Part shown: one piece after another, positions 30,271 through 43,405 of the stretch | Layout of the letters: each line of letters opens with the position of its first letter | How positions within the stretch are numbered: position 1 is the stretch's first letter | Source of the DNA: Liolophura sinensis | Lineage: Eukaryota > Mollusca > Polyplacophora > Chitonida > Chitonidae | Length of the DNA stretch: 64,000 nucleotides | Direction of reading: 5' to 3' | Assembly (NCBI RefSeq): GCF_032854445.1 | Contig: NW_027017955.1 | Coordinates: 682,001 to 746,000, forward strand | Translations under genes and position numbers: made by a program | The notes under the pieces: model-generated | The model's input: only the letters and a program-made list of their open reading frames with translations | The model's database searches: none | What the model was told of the DNA's origin: nothing

Positions 30271-32091
30271 GCTTAAGGTTTTCGAAATGATGGCGAGAAC
30301 ATGAAAAATAAAACAAAAAGTACAGACATGTTTAAAATCAGATAAGAAAAAACCAAACAAGTTAAAACTCCAAAACCAGTATATTTAAAAAGTACTATAT
30401 CTGGAAAGCTATATGTATGTACCATTTTATCCATAAATATTAACACATAAACAAATTTATATTTTATGATATAGGCCAATGGTCTTCAAATATTTTATGA
30501 CAACATCGCCAGCGATCATATATAGAGTTGACTGTATAGAATCTTTGCCGAACATGAGCAAAGTCAACCAGGGTATGTTTGATGCCGTATTCTGCATCAC
30601 ATCCAATATACTCGGGAGCACTGCTCCCATCTAGGATGAAATTGTGTGTCAGATGAGAATGCCCAATACGACACCTCGTTAAAACTACTTGGTCTCTGCG
30701 AGACATTTGACGGTCTGCCAGTAACCTGCGGATGGTCGTGGGTTTCCCCCGTGCTGTGAGCGGTTTCCACCCACCATAATGCTGGCCGCCGTCGTACAAG
30801 TGAAATATTCTTGAGTACGGCGTAAAACAACAATCAAATCAAAAAAAAAAAAAACAGACATTTTACAATTATAGGCATTGTAGCCAATGACAGGGTGAAT
30901 AGCATGCAGTTTATTGTGGATCTGCAAGACCCACCCGCCCTGCCAAAGGCGACAAATACATTTAAGAATATTAGACTTTGTCAGTATACGGTGTTTTAAC
31001 CAGAGATACAGGTTTATACTGGGCAGCTTTCGCTTCCCTGTCCACGACTGTGTTTCTATGGATACCAGTGCGACTTGGTATCCAACAGAATATAATATCT
31101 TTACCTTTTTTAAATTAGTTTTCTATGTTTGCCTATTATCTTAAGTATCAATGGATTTTTAAATCATTATTCTGAATTGCCAAAAGGCAGGACTGGGAGT
31201 CGCTGCATATCACTGCCCTCTGGGCATGCCCCGAGGAAACATATGATAAGGCCAGGAGTATAGCCCTGGCCTCTGCAGAAAAGGTAGAAAATGAAGGTGG
31301 CAGACGAAGAGAAGTGACCCGCTGATCTAAGACAGCCGCAACCGCAACCCTGTCCCCATCCTTTGACCCGTCAGTATATATATATATATATATATTTATA
31401 GTCTATATAATCAGCCTTCATGTTAGCAAAACTTTGCTCAATAATAAGAGGATTTGTACTTGATTTATTATATTTACGTAGATCAAATATTAGTTCAGGG
31501 TGTGGAAGAAGCCAGGGAGGAGACTCCGGAAAAGACACTGGAGCTATATCCTCTTGCTCCATGTTAGCTCTCACAATATGGTCCCGTATACGCAGATCAA
31601 ACGGAGGGATCTTGTCAGGACATTTATTAAATTTATCTACATATGATGGATTAAAAACACAGCTTAAAGCTCATCCAACAAACCCTGCCTACGAGTTAGT
31701 AGCATATTGAAGGCTAAGTTTTATACGTCGGTTATATAAAGAAGGCTCATTTTCCTCCACTTATAAACTCTCCACACGGGGATGTTCTAAAAGCACCAAG
31801 GCTGAACCTCAAACCTTGGTGATGAACAGGATCCAACATTTTAATATACGACTTCCTAGCGGAACCGTAAAAGATGGATCCATAGTCCAATTTAGACCTC
31901 ACCAGAGAGCGATATAAGTTAGGTAAAACTGATCGGTCAGCACCCCAATCGATGCTTGACACGACCATAATTATATCGAGAGCCTTTGTACATTTAGCTT
32001 GAAACATTTTCATATGAGGTATAAAAGATAGCTTGCTATCAAATATTAGACGTAAAAATCTTCTTTGTCCAACAATTTTAACCTGTTTTAC
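30271..32091 (-). pseudogene. B3-rev decayed LINE-B, unit 2
   Basis: As in unit 1 but with (TA)10 at 31375-31394, which alters the short frame there. Crosses into unit 3. Confidence 0.79.
30709..30855 (+). mobile_element. SINE-like element, unit 2
   Basis: Same insertion with AGACATTT duplications, terminal hairpin and A14. Confidence 0.74.
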
Positions 32092-32356
32092 GTGGTCATT
32101 GTGGAGATTCTGTATTATCCGTATTGTGAAGCTTTGGGACTAGGCATGTTCACACTATGGGAACAGCTACAGTATATAGCACATAGAACCCGAGCAATAG
32201 CCAGTACATATACACCGAAGCGTGAGTCCGGGGGTCAGTATAACCCGGTCAAACCAGTTTCTCGGCGACAAGTCCGCCTGCATGCGCACGGACTTTTAGT
32301 GTTCAACCACTGTGCCAGGTGCCTCTAAACAACACTTCTGTCACTCTTCTGAAATA

Positions 32357-33169
32357 ATGGATCAGTTACAGATTATCATGGACAGGCTTGGTAAGTTAGA
32401 TTCTATGGTGACAAGTGAAACACTGGAAAAAAAACTACAAAACACTGAAGCAAAAATAGTTACAAAGTTGACAAACCTAATTGAGCAGCAGGAAGCCAGA
32501 ATCTTTACTTTAGAAAAAGAAAATGATACCCTTCGGGCAGACATGCATGAATTAAGATTACAACACGAACAAGATCAAGAAGAACTGGCCAGGGTAAACA
32601 GAGATATGCGAAACTTAGAAGACAGGCAGAACGATTTGGAACAATACTCCCCTAAACAAAGTATACGGATTTACGGTGTAGATGGGGATACAGCCACAGA
32701 AACAACTGACGAATGTTCCGAGAAAGTCGTTGACATCTTAACATCCAAACTAAAGCTGTCACTGACGTCTAGCGACATAAGTATAGCGCAGAGATTGAGA
32801 CCGAAAAGACCTGACTTAAACACAGAACCAAGGGGTGTAATAGTAAAGTTCATATCACGACGACTTAAAGTTGAAGCGATAAAAAACAGAAGAGCCTTGA
32901 AAGGAGCAAACATTGTGATTAAGGAAGACCTAACGCAGAAAAAGCAGGCTATTTTAAAAGCAGCATCTGCACACCCCATGATTCAATCCGCCTGGTCAAG
33001 AGATGGCAAAATCTTCACCAAAGACTTCAACGAGGACGTAAGACAAGTGAAATCTACTGACTGCATAGACACTCTCATCAGTCTATCATCCCATACACCC
33101 AGAGTTCAAAGACCACGTGACCAAAGAAGTGGGAGGCCAATAACCAACTCACCAGCCCCTATCAGCTAG
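32357..33169 (+). CDS. Orphan LINE ORF1p-like protein, unit 3
   Basis: Intact, no amino-acid difference from units 1 and 2. Confidence 0.7.
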   Translation: MDQLQIIMDRLGKLDSMVTSETLEKKLQNTEAKIVTKLTNLIEQQEARIFTLEKENDTLRADMHELRLQHEQDQEELARVNRDMRNLEDRQNDLEQYSPKQSIRIYGVDGDTATETTDECSEKVVDILTSKLKLSLTSSDISIAQRLRPKRPDLNTEPRGVIVKFISRRLKVEAIKNRRALKGANIVIKEDLTQKKQAILKAASAHPMIQSAWSRDGKIFTKDFNEDVRQVKSTDCIDTLISLSSHTPRVQRPRDQRSGRPITNSPAPIS

Positions 33170-33687
33170 ATAACGATGGCTGCAATGTGAAGGATATATG
33201 CTATCTGATAACTCAGTTTGCTCTCGTAAAGAAAAAATCATCTTAGAATTAATAGAGCATTTTAAGTTAACGAAGTACACAGCTTTAATGTGTCGAAAAA
33301 GAAATAGTATGCTCTTCTGCACAATAATATCAGAGATAAATATGATGGGTGCGATCGGCCATAAGATCTGTCAAAACCTATCAGCTTTCCCAATATGTAT
33401 TTTATTCGCCAGAATCCACCTTGCCTTTTATATTCCATTCTTGTGTATGATCTTCTATACTCATAAGCTATACCCAAATCACAACAGATCACTATATTTA
33501 GGAATTATTCCATGTCAGCTACAATATGTGAGTGAGTGAGTGAAAGTTTTAACGTCGCTTTCAACAACATTTCAGTTTTATCGCGACAATAAAACGTCAA
33601 GTAGTCGATCTACTACGGATAATTCATTTACTATTCGGTCAAAAAAGGACACCAGAAGTCGCATAACAAACAGACGGTAGTTTAAAA

Positions 33688-35157
33688 TCACAGCTTTCCT
33701 GCCATACCAATGGTAGAGAGAAAATCAAAAATAGTATCACTTTCTACAGAATTGAAAAGTTCTGAAAGAGAGCTCACGTGATAAAAGGAATCTCGTACAG
33801 GAGCAAAGTCGCCACAGTCAAGCAATATGTGCTTGACTGTGAACCGTTGATCACAAGCAAAGCAATGAGGAGCATCTTCTCCTTTCAACAAATACCCATG
33901 CGTAGCACGTGTGTGACCGATACGACACCTCCTCAAAATGCAAGAGCGGAGACGATGCCGTGAAAGGGAAGGCGCTGGACCAACAAACTGACGAATATCA
34001 TGCAGTTTGTTGGTTGTCTGGTCATCCCATTGAGCCTGAAACAAGCGCTTGATATAGGAGCAAATAAGTGAACGCAAGTCCGAATATGGAACGTCAGTTT
34101 GGGTAGTAACGGAATGCAAAGCCGCCTTCGCGGCTTCATCTGCAGCAGTATTTCCAGGGATATCCATATGCCCTGGCACCCAACAAAAGACAATGATAAA
34201 GTCTTCATTAAGTCGTTTAAACATCTCCCTGATAGACGGAATGTCTGGATGTACAGGCGAACTAACCCAAATTGCCTGGAGGCAGCAAAGGGAGTCAGAG
34301 CAGATGAGAACTCTGCTACCTCCTAGCTTTGGAATGGACCGAAGTGCGCACAAAATTGCCTTGGTTTCTGCAGTAAATACAGAACAGGAATTTGGAAACC
34401 GAGTTGAAATGGTTCTAGGCCCAAGGACAGCGGCAGAAGCCACGCCATCATCATTCTTGGAACCGTCAGTGAATATGCGGTGATAAAATGGATACTTTGA
34501 ACACATATTACTAAACTCCTGCTGGTATACTAAAGGGTTGGTGGAAGAATTCTTCAGGGAGGAGAGCGAGGTATCAACCTGAGGCTCAGGACATAACCAC
34601 GGTGGATCTTCCTGGATGCGTATGGGGGTGATAGTATCCAGCCCAAGTCCAGCTGCTTGCACGTGTTCCTGAATGCGGACACCCAGTGGAGGAAAAATGG
34701 ATGGCTTCTGAGCATATAAGTCTTCAAATTCCGGATGGAAGACACAATCAAAGGCCGGGTTGGATGGATTGGCTCTAAGCTTGGTGATATACTGTAAGGA
34801 TGGTTCAGTTCTTCGAAGCTCCGGGGGAGGCTCGTTTGCCTCAACATACAGACTCTCCACAGGAGAGGTACGGAAAGCACCTAAGCACAACCGTAGGGCC
34901 TGGTGATGTATAGTATTGAGTTTCTTCAACTGGGAGCGCGACGGACCTCCATAAACACTGCAGGCATAGTCTAGCTTAGAACGAATCAGTGCTCGATAGA
35001 GCTGAAGTAGGGTTTCGTGATCCCCTCCCCATCGAGCACTAGAGACAACCTTCAAAATATTAAGCGCCTTTAGGCATCTGGCTCTAAGATAATTAATGTG
35101 AGATTTAAATGTAAGGTGGTTATCGAAGATCACCCCGAGGAATTTTGCCTCCGGCAC
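33688..35157 (-). pseudogene. LINE-A ORF2 RNase H/C-terminal part, unit 3
   Basis: Same 489-aa protein as unit 2, including SSTNPL. Confidence 0.89.
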
Positions 35158-35177
35158 AACCTTGATGGGAGACCCAT

Positions 35178-36543
35178 CTAAAAATACCTTGGGGTCTTCA
35201 TGGGGGAAGTACTTCCGACAAAAGTGTACACAGTCTTCGACTTGGAGAACTTAAATCCGTTCTCCAGTGCCCAGGCATGGATTTTGTTAAGACAAATCTG
35301 CAGCTGTCTCTCAATGGTGTGCATACCTTTGCCTCGACAAGAGATACCAAGATCGTCCACAAAAAGGGACGCATTCATACTAGGAGATAAAACTCTGGCA
35401 AGGCTATTAATCTTACTGCTAAAGAGAGTAACTGATAAAATGCTGCCTTGAGGAACCCCCTGATCTTGTTCAAAGTAGTCAGATAGGGTAGCCCCAACCC
35501 GAACTTGGAAGTGACGATGGTCTAAGAATTTACGAATAAAGTCAGGAAGCCGACCTCTAAGTCCAAATCCATGCATATCTTTCAGAATGCCATATTTCCA
35601 AGTAGTGTCATATACTTTTTCCAGATCAAAAAAGACAGATACGACATGGTCACGATTAACGATACCGTTCTTAATAAAGCATTCTAGACGAACAAGGTGA
35701 TCAACAGTACTGCGATTCCTTCGAAATCCACATTGAATGTCGCTTATCAACTCATTAGTCTCCAAAATCCACACCATGCGATCGTTAATCATCCTCTCCA
35801 TAGTCTTGCATACACAACTGGTTAAGGAAATAGGACGATAGTTATTTGGATCGGTAGAATCCTTTCCGGGCTTTGGGATGGGGACAATAATAGCGTTTTG
35901 CCATGAGGCAGGAAAATTCCCGGAAATCCAAATGGTATTAAAAATTCCAAGAAGCACCCTCAAACAAGGAAGATTCTGGAAGGTGTCGTAAAAGCTGATA
36001 GTGGATATCATCTGGCCCTGGAGTTGAATCATGGGCCTTGCTCAGGGATGCGGATAGTTCATGTAGAGAAAATGTAGCATTGTAGGATTCTTCATTTGAG
36101 GATGTAAAATCAAGATAACTTGCCTCGGTCCGTTCCTTGTCACGCTGGAACTGAGGCAAGTAATTATCTGAAGACGAATGGTGCGCAAAAGAAGCGCCCA
36201 ACCTATTGGCTATGTCAAGTTTTTCTGTCAAAGAATTATTCCCGTCTTTAAGATGATTGACAGTGACATTGGATCCCTTGCCTTTGCAGTGGATCATATT
36301 CCAGACTTTTGACATAGGGGTACGATGATTAATCTTAGAAACATAACGTTTCCAAGAGTCACGTTTGGACTGTTTGATAGTCCTACAAGCTTTAGCTCCA
36401 GTACGCCTAACATCGTCTAAATTACCGGGAGATGGTCTACATCGGTACACGCGCTCAGCACGTTTCCTGAAACGCCTAGCTCGTTTACAGTCCTCCGTGA
36501 ACCACGGTTTCTTAATACAGGGAACCGCACAAGATTTCGGGAT
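35178..36543 (-). pseudogene. LINE-A ORF2 reverse transcriptase, unit 3
   Basis: Core 35178-36032, N-terminal frame 35938-36543. Motif A reads DLEKVYD instead of DLEKAYD, a private Ala to Val change beside catalytic Asp; it fits neutral drift in a dead copy. Confidence 0.86.
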
Positions 36544-36676
36544 ACATTTGGAGGATACATTTGGAGGCTACATCGATTAGCTGATCCGAGAATAACTGGA
36601 TAGGATCAACTGCATCAAGAAAAAGGTCGCTAGTAAGTGTTTCACCACACAGAACAGCAAAGCGGGGCCAGTCTGC

Positions 36677-37370
36677 TTAATCATAATTAAAGCGTGGAAG
36701 GGAGGAAGATACCGGCTCCTCAAGGGTAAGTATGGTGGGGAAGTGGTCGCTTCCGCACAGATCATCATGGACGCTCCAGCTGAATTCCGATCTTAGCCCT
36801 GCATCAGCCAGAGCTAAATCAAGGATCGAATAAATGCCCTTTGCAGGATGAAGGTAAGTATGTGTGCCATCATTTAAGTCGCATAGAGAGTTATTAGATA
36901 TAAAATCCTCCAATACAGAGCCCTTCTGGTTACGTTTAGAGTCACCCCAGAGAACACTATGGGCATTAAAGTCACCCCAAAGAAGGCACGGTGTAGGTAA
37001 TTGATCACATAGATTTTGCAGCTCTTGTTGGTGAAGAGTAGAAGAAGGTGGTATATAAATACAACAGATTGTTAATACTATACCCAGTATGATACGCACT
37101 GCCACCGCCTGCAAATCGGTGTTCAGTGCCATTTTATTGTGTATTACACCCTGCCTAATCAAAAGAGAAGAACCCCCTGATGCCTTTTCCATTCGTAGAC
37201 GTGACAACAGCGTGATGACATACATAACCTCGACATTGATAACTAGGATCAGTCAGAGTTTCCTGCAAGTTAAAAGCTATAGGACTGAGGTCTTGAGCTA
37301 ACATCTGGAGCTCTGCGAGGTTATACCTCAATCCTCTACAGTTCCACTGTAAGATCTTTGTAGTAGCCAT
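36677..37370 (-). pseudogene. LINE-A ORF2 endonuclease, unit 3
   Basis: Same two broken frames as unit 2 with no protein difference. Confidence 0.86.
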
Positions 37371-37379
37371 TATTAATAT

Positions 37380-38523
37380 TTATTTACTCTTTTTCTTTTT
37401 TCTGGACTTCTTATACATCGCTGCCCTACGCTCAGCAAAATCCTCCTGTGACAACGTTATCAACATCCTCTGCTTTTTAGCCTTGTCAACTTTAGAGTCT
37501 CGTCGCAATGTGCGATAATACGACCCCACGGATGTTGAGACAGGTACCAAGACCTCATCCTTGCCATTGGTATAGGCAGGCAAGTCTTCGGGTGCATCCA
37601 TTTCCGAAAGAGATTCCTCCATATTGGATTCTCCACCAGTCCTAGACATATCAGATTGCTGAGAGCTTCCCTGAGGATCAAGGCAATGTGCTATATCTCT
37701 AGTGTCTAACTGTGACATTGTAGACGGGTCAGGACTGAACGTGCTACCCCATAAGGACGGGCTCTTACCAAGTGCACCTTTGGAGGGCATCACGCCACTG
37801 GATTGCGTCTCCTTAATGCAGGATGGCGTTGTATCCGAAATTTCTGACGATCAAGAGGTAAGGAGGAATTCGAGATTTGACTCATACCGACAACCCACTC
37901 CGGGCTATTTGATGTCTGAGATGCCTCGCAAAGGCTCTGGGGCCCACCTACTACTGGCGATTCGCTTAACTTCCTTACCTTATTTGTAGCACTCTCCAGC
38001 TTCCTCGTTGTCAGCAGCAGAGTTATCCAAAGTCCCTTTATTTTGTTGACTGGAAGGAACAGACTCGGCAGAAACCCCAATTTCCATATCATCCCGCAAA
38101 GGTTCTACACAGTCAACTCTATATATGATTTATTTGACAGCATCGCTGGCGATGTTGTCATCAATTATTTGAAGGCCATTGGCCTTTATCATAAAATATA
38201 AATTTTAATTGTCATAAATATCTGTAGATAAACAGTTATATACATATAGATTTATACATGTGCTATAACCCTGGTTTTCGAGTTTTAACTCTTATTTTTC
38301 TTTTATACGATTTTAAACATGTCTGTACTTTTTGTTTTACTTTTGATGTTCATATTATCATATCGAAAACCTTAACCGTCTCGCGTTTTCACCTTGTTCT
38401 CGCCACGATATGGCTGAAATATTGCCGATGTGGCGTTAAGCCATAATCATTCATTCATTCATTCATTCCATATCATCCCCATGTCCCTGACTATAATTAC
38501 CATCATCATCTCCTCGACCTTCA
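37380..38523 (-). pseudogene. LINE-A ORF1 remnant, unit 3
   Basis: Open piece 37380-37793, same as unit 2; interrupted by B0. Confidence 0.63.
38096..38465 (+). mobile_element. B0 LINE-B insertion, unit 3
   Basis: Same as unit 2, including the longer ATTC tail. Confidence 0.87.
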
Positions 38524-39114
38524 CCCCCGTGGGGTTTCCGGGGTGATAAGAATAGGGCCTCAGCCCTCTAGGCAAGCTTGTCGTAAAAGTCGACTAACCT
38601 AGAGCTCTCCTGTGTGAGCCCGGTGAATATAATAGGCTCACATCTTCTCGGTTGTGTGAGAGGCAACCGGGGAGCGACCTGTTTTCCGTGGGTTGCGACC
38701 CGTAATCTCCGAGGACGGGATCCTGGTGGCTGAGGGTGGGTTGGTCTTGCGAGATCCTCCGCTTTGGCCCTTACTTGGAGTGAAACGGGAGGTCGGATGG
38801 GCCCGGTCCGATCAATCGGCTTGGTCATGTCTTGCCTCTACGTGGTTCCAATTGCCTCAATAACAGCATATCGTTTGGCGAACAAATATTATTTCTGAAA
38901 TATCGTTTGTAGGACTACGTTTTGAGGCGGTGGCTCATGGGTCAATCGAGTAGATTGAATTTAACCTGTTGGTATAAATCAATCTGTTCGAGTATACCTC
39001 ATATGGAATCCTTGGTGCCTTTCCTGCTGGGTATCCCCAGGTTCAGACATCGCCCTTGTTGGCACTCCGTGGTGGGTGGGGAACATATGGGCTGAATTGT
39101 ATATACATATTGCC
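38524..39114 (+). promoter_or_regulatory. LINE-B1 5' UTR, unit 3
   Basis: Shares the 13-bp deletion of units 2 and 4. Confidence 0.7.
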
Positions 39115-40476
39115 ATGTCATCTATAAACCTTAATTCGAATGTTTTAAATCTAAATACCAGGTCTTCCTCTCAGCCGATTTCAAGCGCTGACAAAAAGAG
39201 GAAATTAGAGGTTTTGTCGGATTCGGCTGATAACGGACAGGACAGCTGGCCGGCCTTTATCGTTCTCTCAACAAAGAGTGAACAAAAGCCGGCCTCCAAA
39301 ATTCATCCATTTGTACTGAAAAGGGCCCTGCAGGGTTCAGCAGGTACATTAAAAAACGTCAAGAAATTACGATCCGGAGACATTCTTATTGAATGTTTCC
39401 GGAAACAACAGTCCATAAATTTATTAGCTTTAAACAAAATAAATGATATTCCTGTGTATACATCCCCCCATAACTCCCTGAACAGCTGTCAGGGAATTAT
39501 ACGTGACAGAGATCAGGATATCATTGATCTATCAGAAGAAGAAATCTGCACTGAACTGAAGTCACAAGGTGTTACCAGAGTGAAACGCTTCAATATGAAG
39601 AAATCTGGTAACATCATTAAACTAAATACATATCTTCTCACCTTCAACAGTAAATCTATTCCGTCATATATTTACATTGGCCCGTATAGGGTTGGTGTGG
39701 ACTTATATATACCTAACCCAACACGTTGTTTCAAGTGTCAAAAGTTTGGCCATGGCAAGGGCCAGTGTAAAAATAAACTGATTTGTTTCCGGTGCGGCAG
39801 CGAGGGTCATGATGGTTTCGACTGCAGCAGCACAGCAAAGTGCTGCAATTGTGGTGGAGATCACATGGCCTCCTCTAGGGACTGCCCACTTTTTGTAAAA
39901 GAAAAACAAATAATCACAATAAAGACTAAAAACAATATATCATATCAGGAGGCCCGGAAATTGGTCTCCCCTCCTAACATTTCACTGCAGACTTCATTTG
40001 CCAATGCGGTCAAGCGAGTAGCATCTGTTGCTACTCAAACATCAATGACTTGGCCCATTGGAAACCAGAAACCATGTCTTATTTCTGTTGAACCTACTGT
40101 TCGACCTGCTTTTAATACGTCCTCAACCCAGACTGCCTCAATACAACAGATCAAACCAGCCAATAACACTGACCAACCCGATATTCCTAAACCTAGTCAA
40201 CCTAAAAACAAAAATGTGTCCGAAAATAAACCTCAAAATAAAAACAATAAACCTAGTAAACCCAGTGGCCCAACAGAGCGTCCCTCTAAGGCCACTGGGG
40301 ACCCTGTCCAAACTTATAATAAATTTGGACCGTTGGAGGACGTTGGTTTTTCAACATCAGATTCGGATGTGATGGATACATCACCCGCACCAGGGAGATC
40401 TAACAGCCGATCTCCCAGGATGGGTCGTCCACGGTCCAAACATAAAGAAAAATCTCCTATACGTCTCCCTCCGTAA
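39115..40476 (+). CDS. LINE-B1 ORF1, unit 3
   Basis: Intact 453 aa, same protein as unit 2, TAATG overlap with ORF2. Confidence 0.9.
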   Translation: MSSINLNSNVLNLNTRSSSQPISSADKKRKLEVLSDSADNGQDSWPAFIVLSTKSEQKPASKIHPFVLKRALQGSAGTLKNVKKLRSGDILIECFRKQQSINLLALNKINDIPVYTSPHNSLNSCQGIIRDRDQDIIDLSEEEICTELKSQGVTRVKRFNMKKSGNIIKLNTYLLTFNSKSIPSYIYIGPYRVGVDLYIPNPTRCFKCQKFGHGKGQCKNKLICFRCGSEGHDGFDCSSTAKCCNCGGDHMASSRDCPLFVKEKQIITIKTKNNISYQEARKLVSPPNISLQTSFANAVKRVASVATQTSMTWPIGNQKPCLISVEPTVRPAFNTSSTQTASIQQIKPANNTDQPDIPKPSQPKNKNVSENKPQNKNNKPSKPSGPTERPSKATGDPVQTYNKFGPLEDVGFSTSDSDVMDTSPAPGRSNSRSPRMGRPRSKHKEKSPIRLPP

Positions 40477-40856
40477 TGGCGATATACGACAAAATTATAC
40501 AGTGGAATTGTCGAGGCCTTAAGGTCAATTTTATTGAAATAACACAGCTTGTTCAATCATTAAATCCTATAGCCCTGTGTCTTCAGGAAACTCATTTGAA
40601 AACATCTGACAAAGATAAAATAACTCTTAAAAATTACTCATTATACAGTACGTACTCTAATGAAGAAGATCGAGCTGCAGGCGGCACCTCTATCTTCGTC
40701 AATAACAATGTTATTCACAGCCCTGTTGCTCTGGATACAGAGCTTCAGGCTGTGGCCGTTCGTGTTTCATTATGTGAAACAATCACATTATGTTCAGTGT
40801 ATATTCCCCCGAACATTTCTTTGTCAGCTTTGCAGTTACATAATTTAAAAGAATGA
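40476..40856 (+). pseudogene. LINE-B1 ORF2 truncated endonuclease, unit 3
   Basis: Same 126-aa fragment as units 1 and 2. Confidence 0.86.
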
Positions 40857-42875
40857 ATGAATGAATGATTATGGCTTAACGCCACATCGGCAATATTTCA
40901 GCCATACCGTGGCGAGAACAAGGTGAAAGCAAGAGACGGTTAGGGTTTTCGATATGACAATATGAACACCAAAAGTAAAACAAAAAGTACAGACGTGATT
41001 AAAATCGAATAAAAGAAAAATAAGATTTAAAACTCGAAAACCAGGGTTAGAGTACATGTATAAATATATATAACTGTTTATCTATAGATATCCATGACAA
41101 TTAAAATTTATATTTTATGATATAGGCCAATGGCCTTCAAACAATTTATGACAACATCGCCAGCGATGCTGTCAAACAAATCATATATAGAGTGGACTGT
41201 GTAGAATCTCTGCCGAACATGGGCAAAGTCTACACAGTCAACCAGAATATGTTTGATGCCATATTGAGCATCACATCCAACACACTCGGGAGCACTGCTC
41301 CCATCCAAGATGAAATTGTGTGTCAGATGAGAATGTCCAATACGGCATCTGGTTAAAACGACTTGGTCTCTACGAGACATATCAAATGTATATGAATTAT
41401 AGCCAATGACCGGATGAATGGCATGCAGTTTATTATGGACCTGCAAGTTCCATTCACCCTGCCAAAGGCCACGAATATATTTAAGAATATTGGACTTCAT
41501 GTCAGTATAAGGGATTTTTATCTTAGATATGGGTTTATTTAGGGCAGCTTTCGCCTCCCTGTCTGCGACTGTGTTTCCATGGATACCAATATGACTTGGT
41601 ATCCAGCAGAATATAATATCTTTACCTCTTCTAATTAATTTCCTATGTATAGCTAAAATTTGAAGGATCAAGGGATTTTTAAATTTATTATTCTGTATTG
41701 CCAATAGGCAAGACAACGAGTCAGTGCATATCATTGCCCTCTGGGCACACCCAGAAGAAACATATGATAAGGCCAGGAGTATACCTCTGGCCTCGGCAGA
41801 GAATATTGAAGAAGAGGATGGAAGACGAAAGGAAGAGACTCGCTGCTCCATGACAGCCGCAGTCGCAACCCTGTCCCCATCCTTCAACCCGTCAGTATAT
41901 ATAAATTTATAATCCATATAATTAGCTTTAATTTCAGCAAAACCTTGCTGAATTATAAGAGAATTTATATTCGATTTATTATATTTACGTAGATCAAATA
42001 TTAGTTTAGGTTGTGGGAGAAGCCATGGAGGAGACTCCGGAAAAGACACCGGAGCTATATCCTCCAGCTTGATGTTAGCTCCCACAATATGGTCCCGTAT
42101 ACGAAGACCGAACGAAGGGATCTTGTTAGGACATTTAGTATATTTGTCTACATACAATGGATTGAAAACACAGTCGTAGGCAGGGTTTGTTGGATGTGGT
42201 TTAAGCTTTGTAGCATATTGAAGGCTAAGTTTTATACGTCGGTTATATAAAGAAGGCTCATTTGCCTCCACGTATAAACGTTCTACTGGTGAGGTTCTAA
42301 AAGCACCAAGGCTGAGCCTCAAACCTTGGTGATGAACAGGATCCAACATTTTAATGTACGAATTCCTAGCGGAACCGTAAATGATGGATCCATAGTCCAA
42401 TTTAGACCTCACCAGAGAACGATATAAATTAAGTAAAACTGATCGGTCAGCACCCCAATCGGTGCTAGACACGACCTTAATTATATCGAGAGCCTTTGTA
42501 CATTTAGCTTTAAGCATTTTTATATGAGGTGTAATTGATATTCGATTTTTTGTCAAAAATAAAACCCCTAAAAATTTATTTTCTCCAACAATTTTCACTG
42601 GTTTACCAAAAAAATTAAGTTCAGGGTCTAGAGGGAATTTCCGTTGATTACAAAAATGCATACCGACGGTTTTAGATGCGGAAAATCTAAAACTATTGGC
42701 AACTGCCCATTTCTCGATCTTATTGAGACAAAGCTGCAGCTGCCGCTCGATGTTATTCATATTTTAAGCACGGTAGCATATCAGGAAATCATCTACATAT
42801 AAAAAAAACCTCTGTGCCAGATGTCAATGTTATAGCCAAACTAAACTACCAGGCAAAAGAAAGGTGTCACCGTAT
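40851..42875 (-). mobile_element. B-rev LINE-B 3' half, unit 3
   Basis: ORF2 piece 41108-42760 differs from units 1 and 2 by Asn for Ile (CPNKIPSFG) and Ile for Thr (RDHIVG); these changes are shared with unit 4. TTATTCTG near 41690 is also shared. Confidence 0.85.
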
Positions 42876-43120
42876 TTTTTTTCATAAAAAAAAAGTAAAA
42901 GCGCGGTTCAGGGTTTGATTCTAAGCAGGACTTAGTGTATGAATGCATAGTTTCCTCTACCAGAACGCATCGTCACCAACGCAGCAACTGGAATTGTGAA
43001 ATTGCGACCACATGCAAAACGTCCTTTTGAGGCATGGCTCGTGATGCACGTGCGGTAATGTTGCATAAATACTCTTGCTCGAAAGAGAAGACATTCAGTG
43101 ACCGAAAAAACACCAACAGT

Positions 43121-43405
43121 ATGCCAAGACTTACGCAAGCGCAACGAGACCAGGCCATCGGTATGTCCACCATGGCAGTCTCGCAACGTCACATTGCAAG
43201 AACGTTCAACTGCAGCCAAACCACCATCAGGAGGTTGTTGATACGCTATCAGCAGACAGGCCAGACCCAAGACAGACCAAGATCGGGAAGACCGAGGCTG
43301 AAGATCGCTACATCCGGCAGATCCACCTCCGAAACGTCAACAGCGGCGACGGCACTAGGCCATGTCATCAGCCCCAGAACAACACTGTGTCGTCTTCGTT
43401 CAACT
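43121..43405 (+). pseudogene. Tc1-like transposase fragment, unit 3
   Basis: Same as unit 1. The upstream spacer has one extra A and three SNPs shared with unit 4. Confidence 0.77.

Larger units (their letters stand above)
15976..31951. repeat. Macrosatellite unit, copy 2 (hybrid)
   Basis: Length 15,976 bp. Left of about 25.0 kb it matches units 3 and 4; right of about 25.7 kb it matches unit 1. It differs privately by a (TA)10 tract at 31375 instead of (TA)9 and by single changes near 27870 and 30271. Confidence 0.97.
33528..38523 (-). mobile_element. LINE-A, unit 3
   Basis: Nearly identical to unit 2; one private coding change in the RT. Confidence 0.87.
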
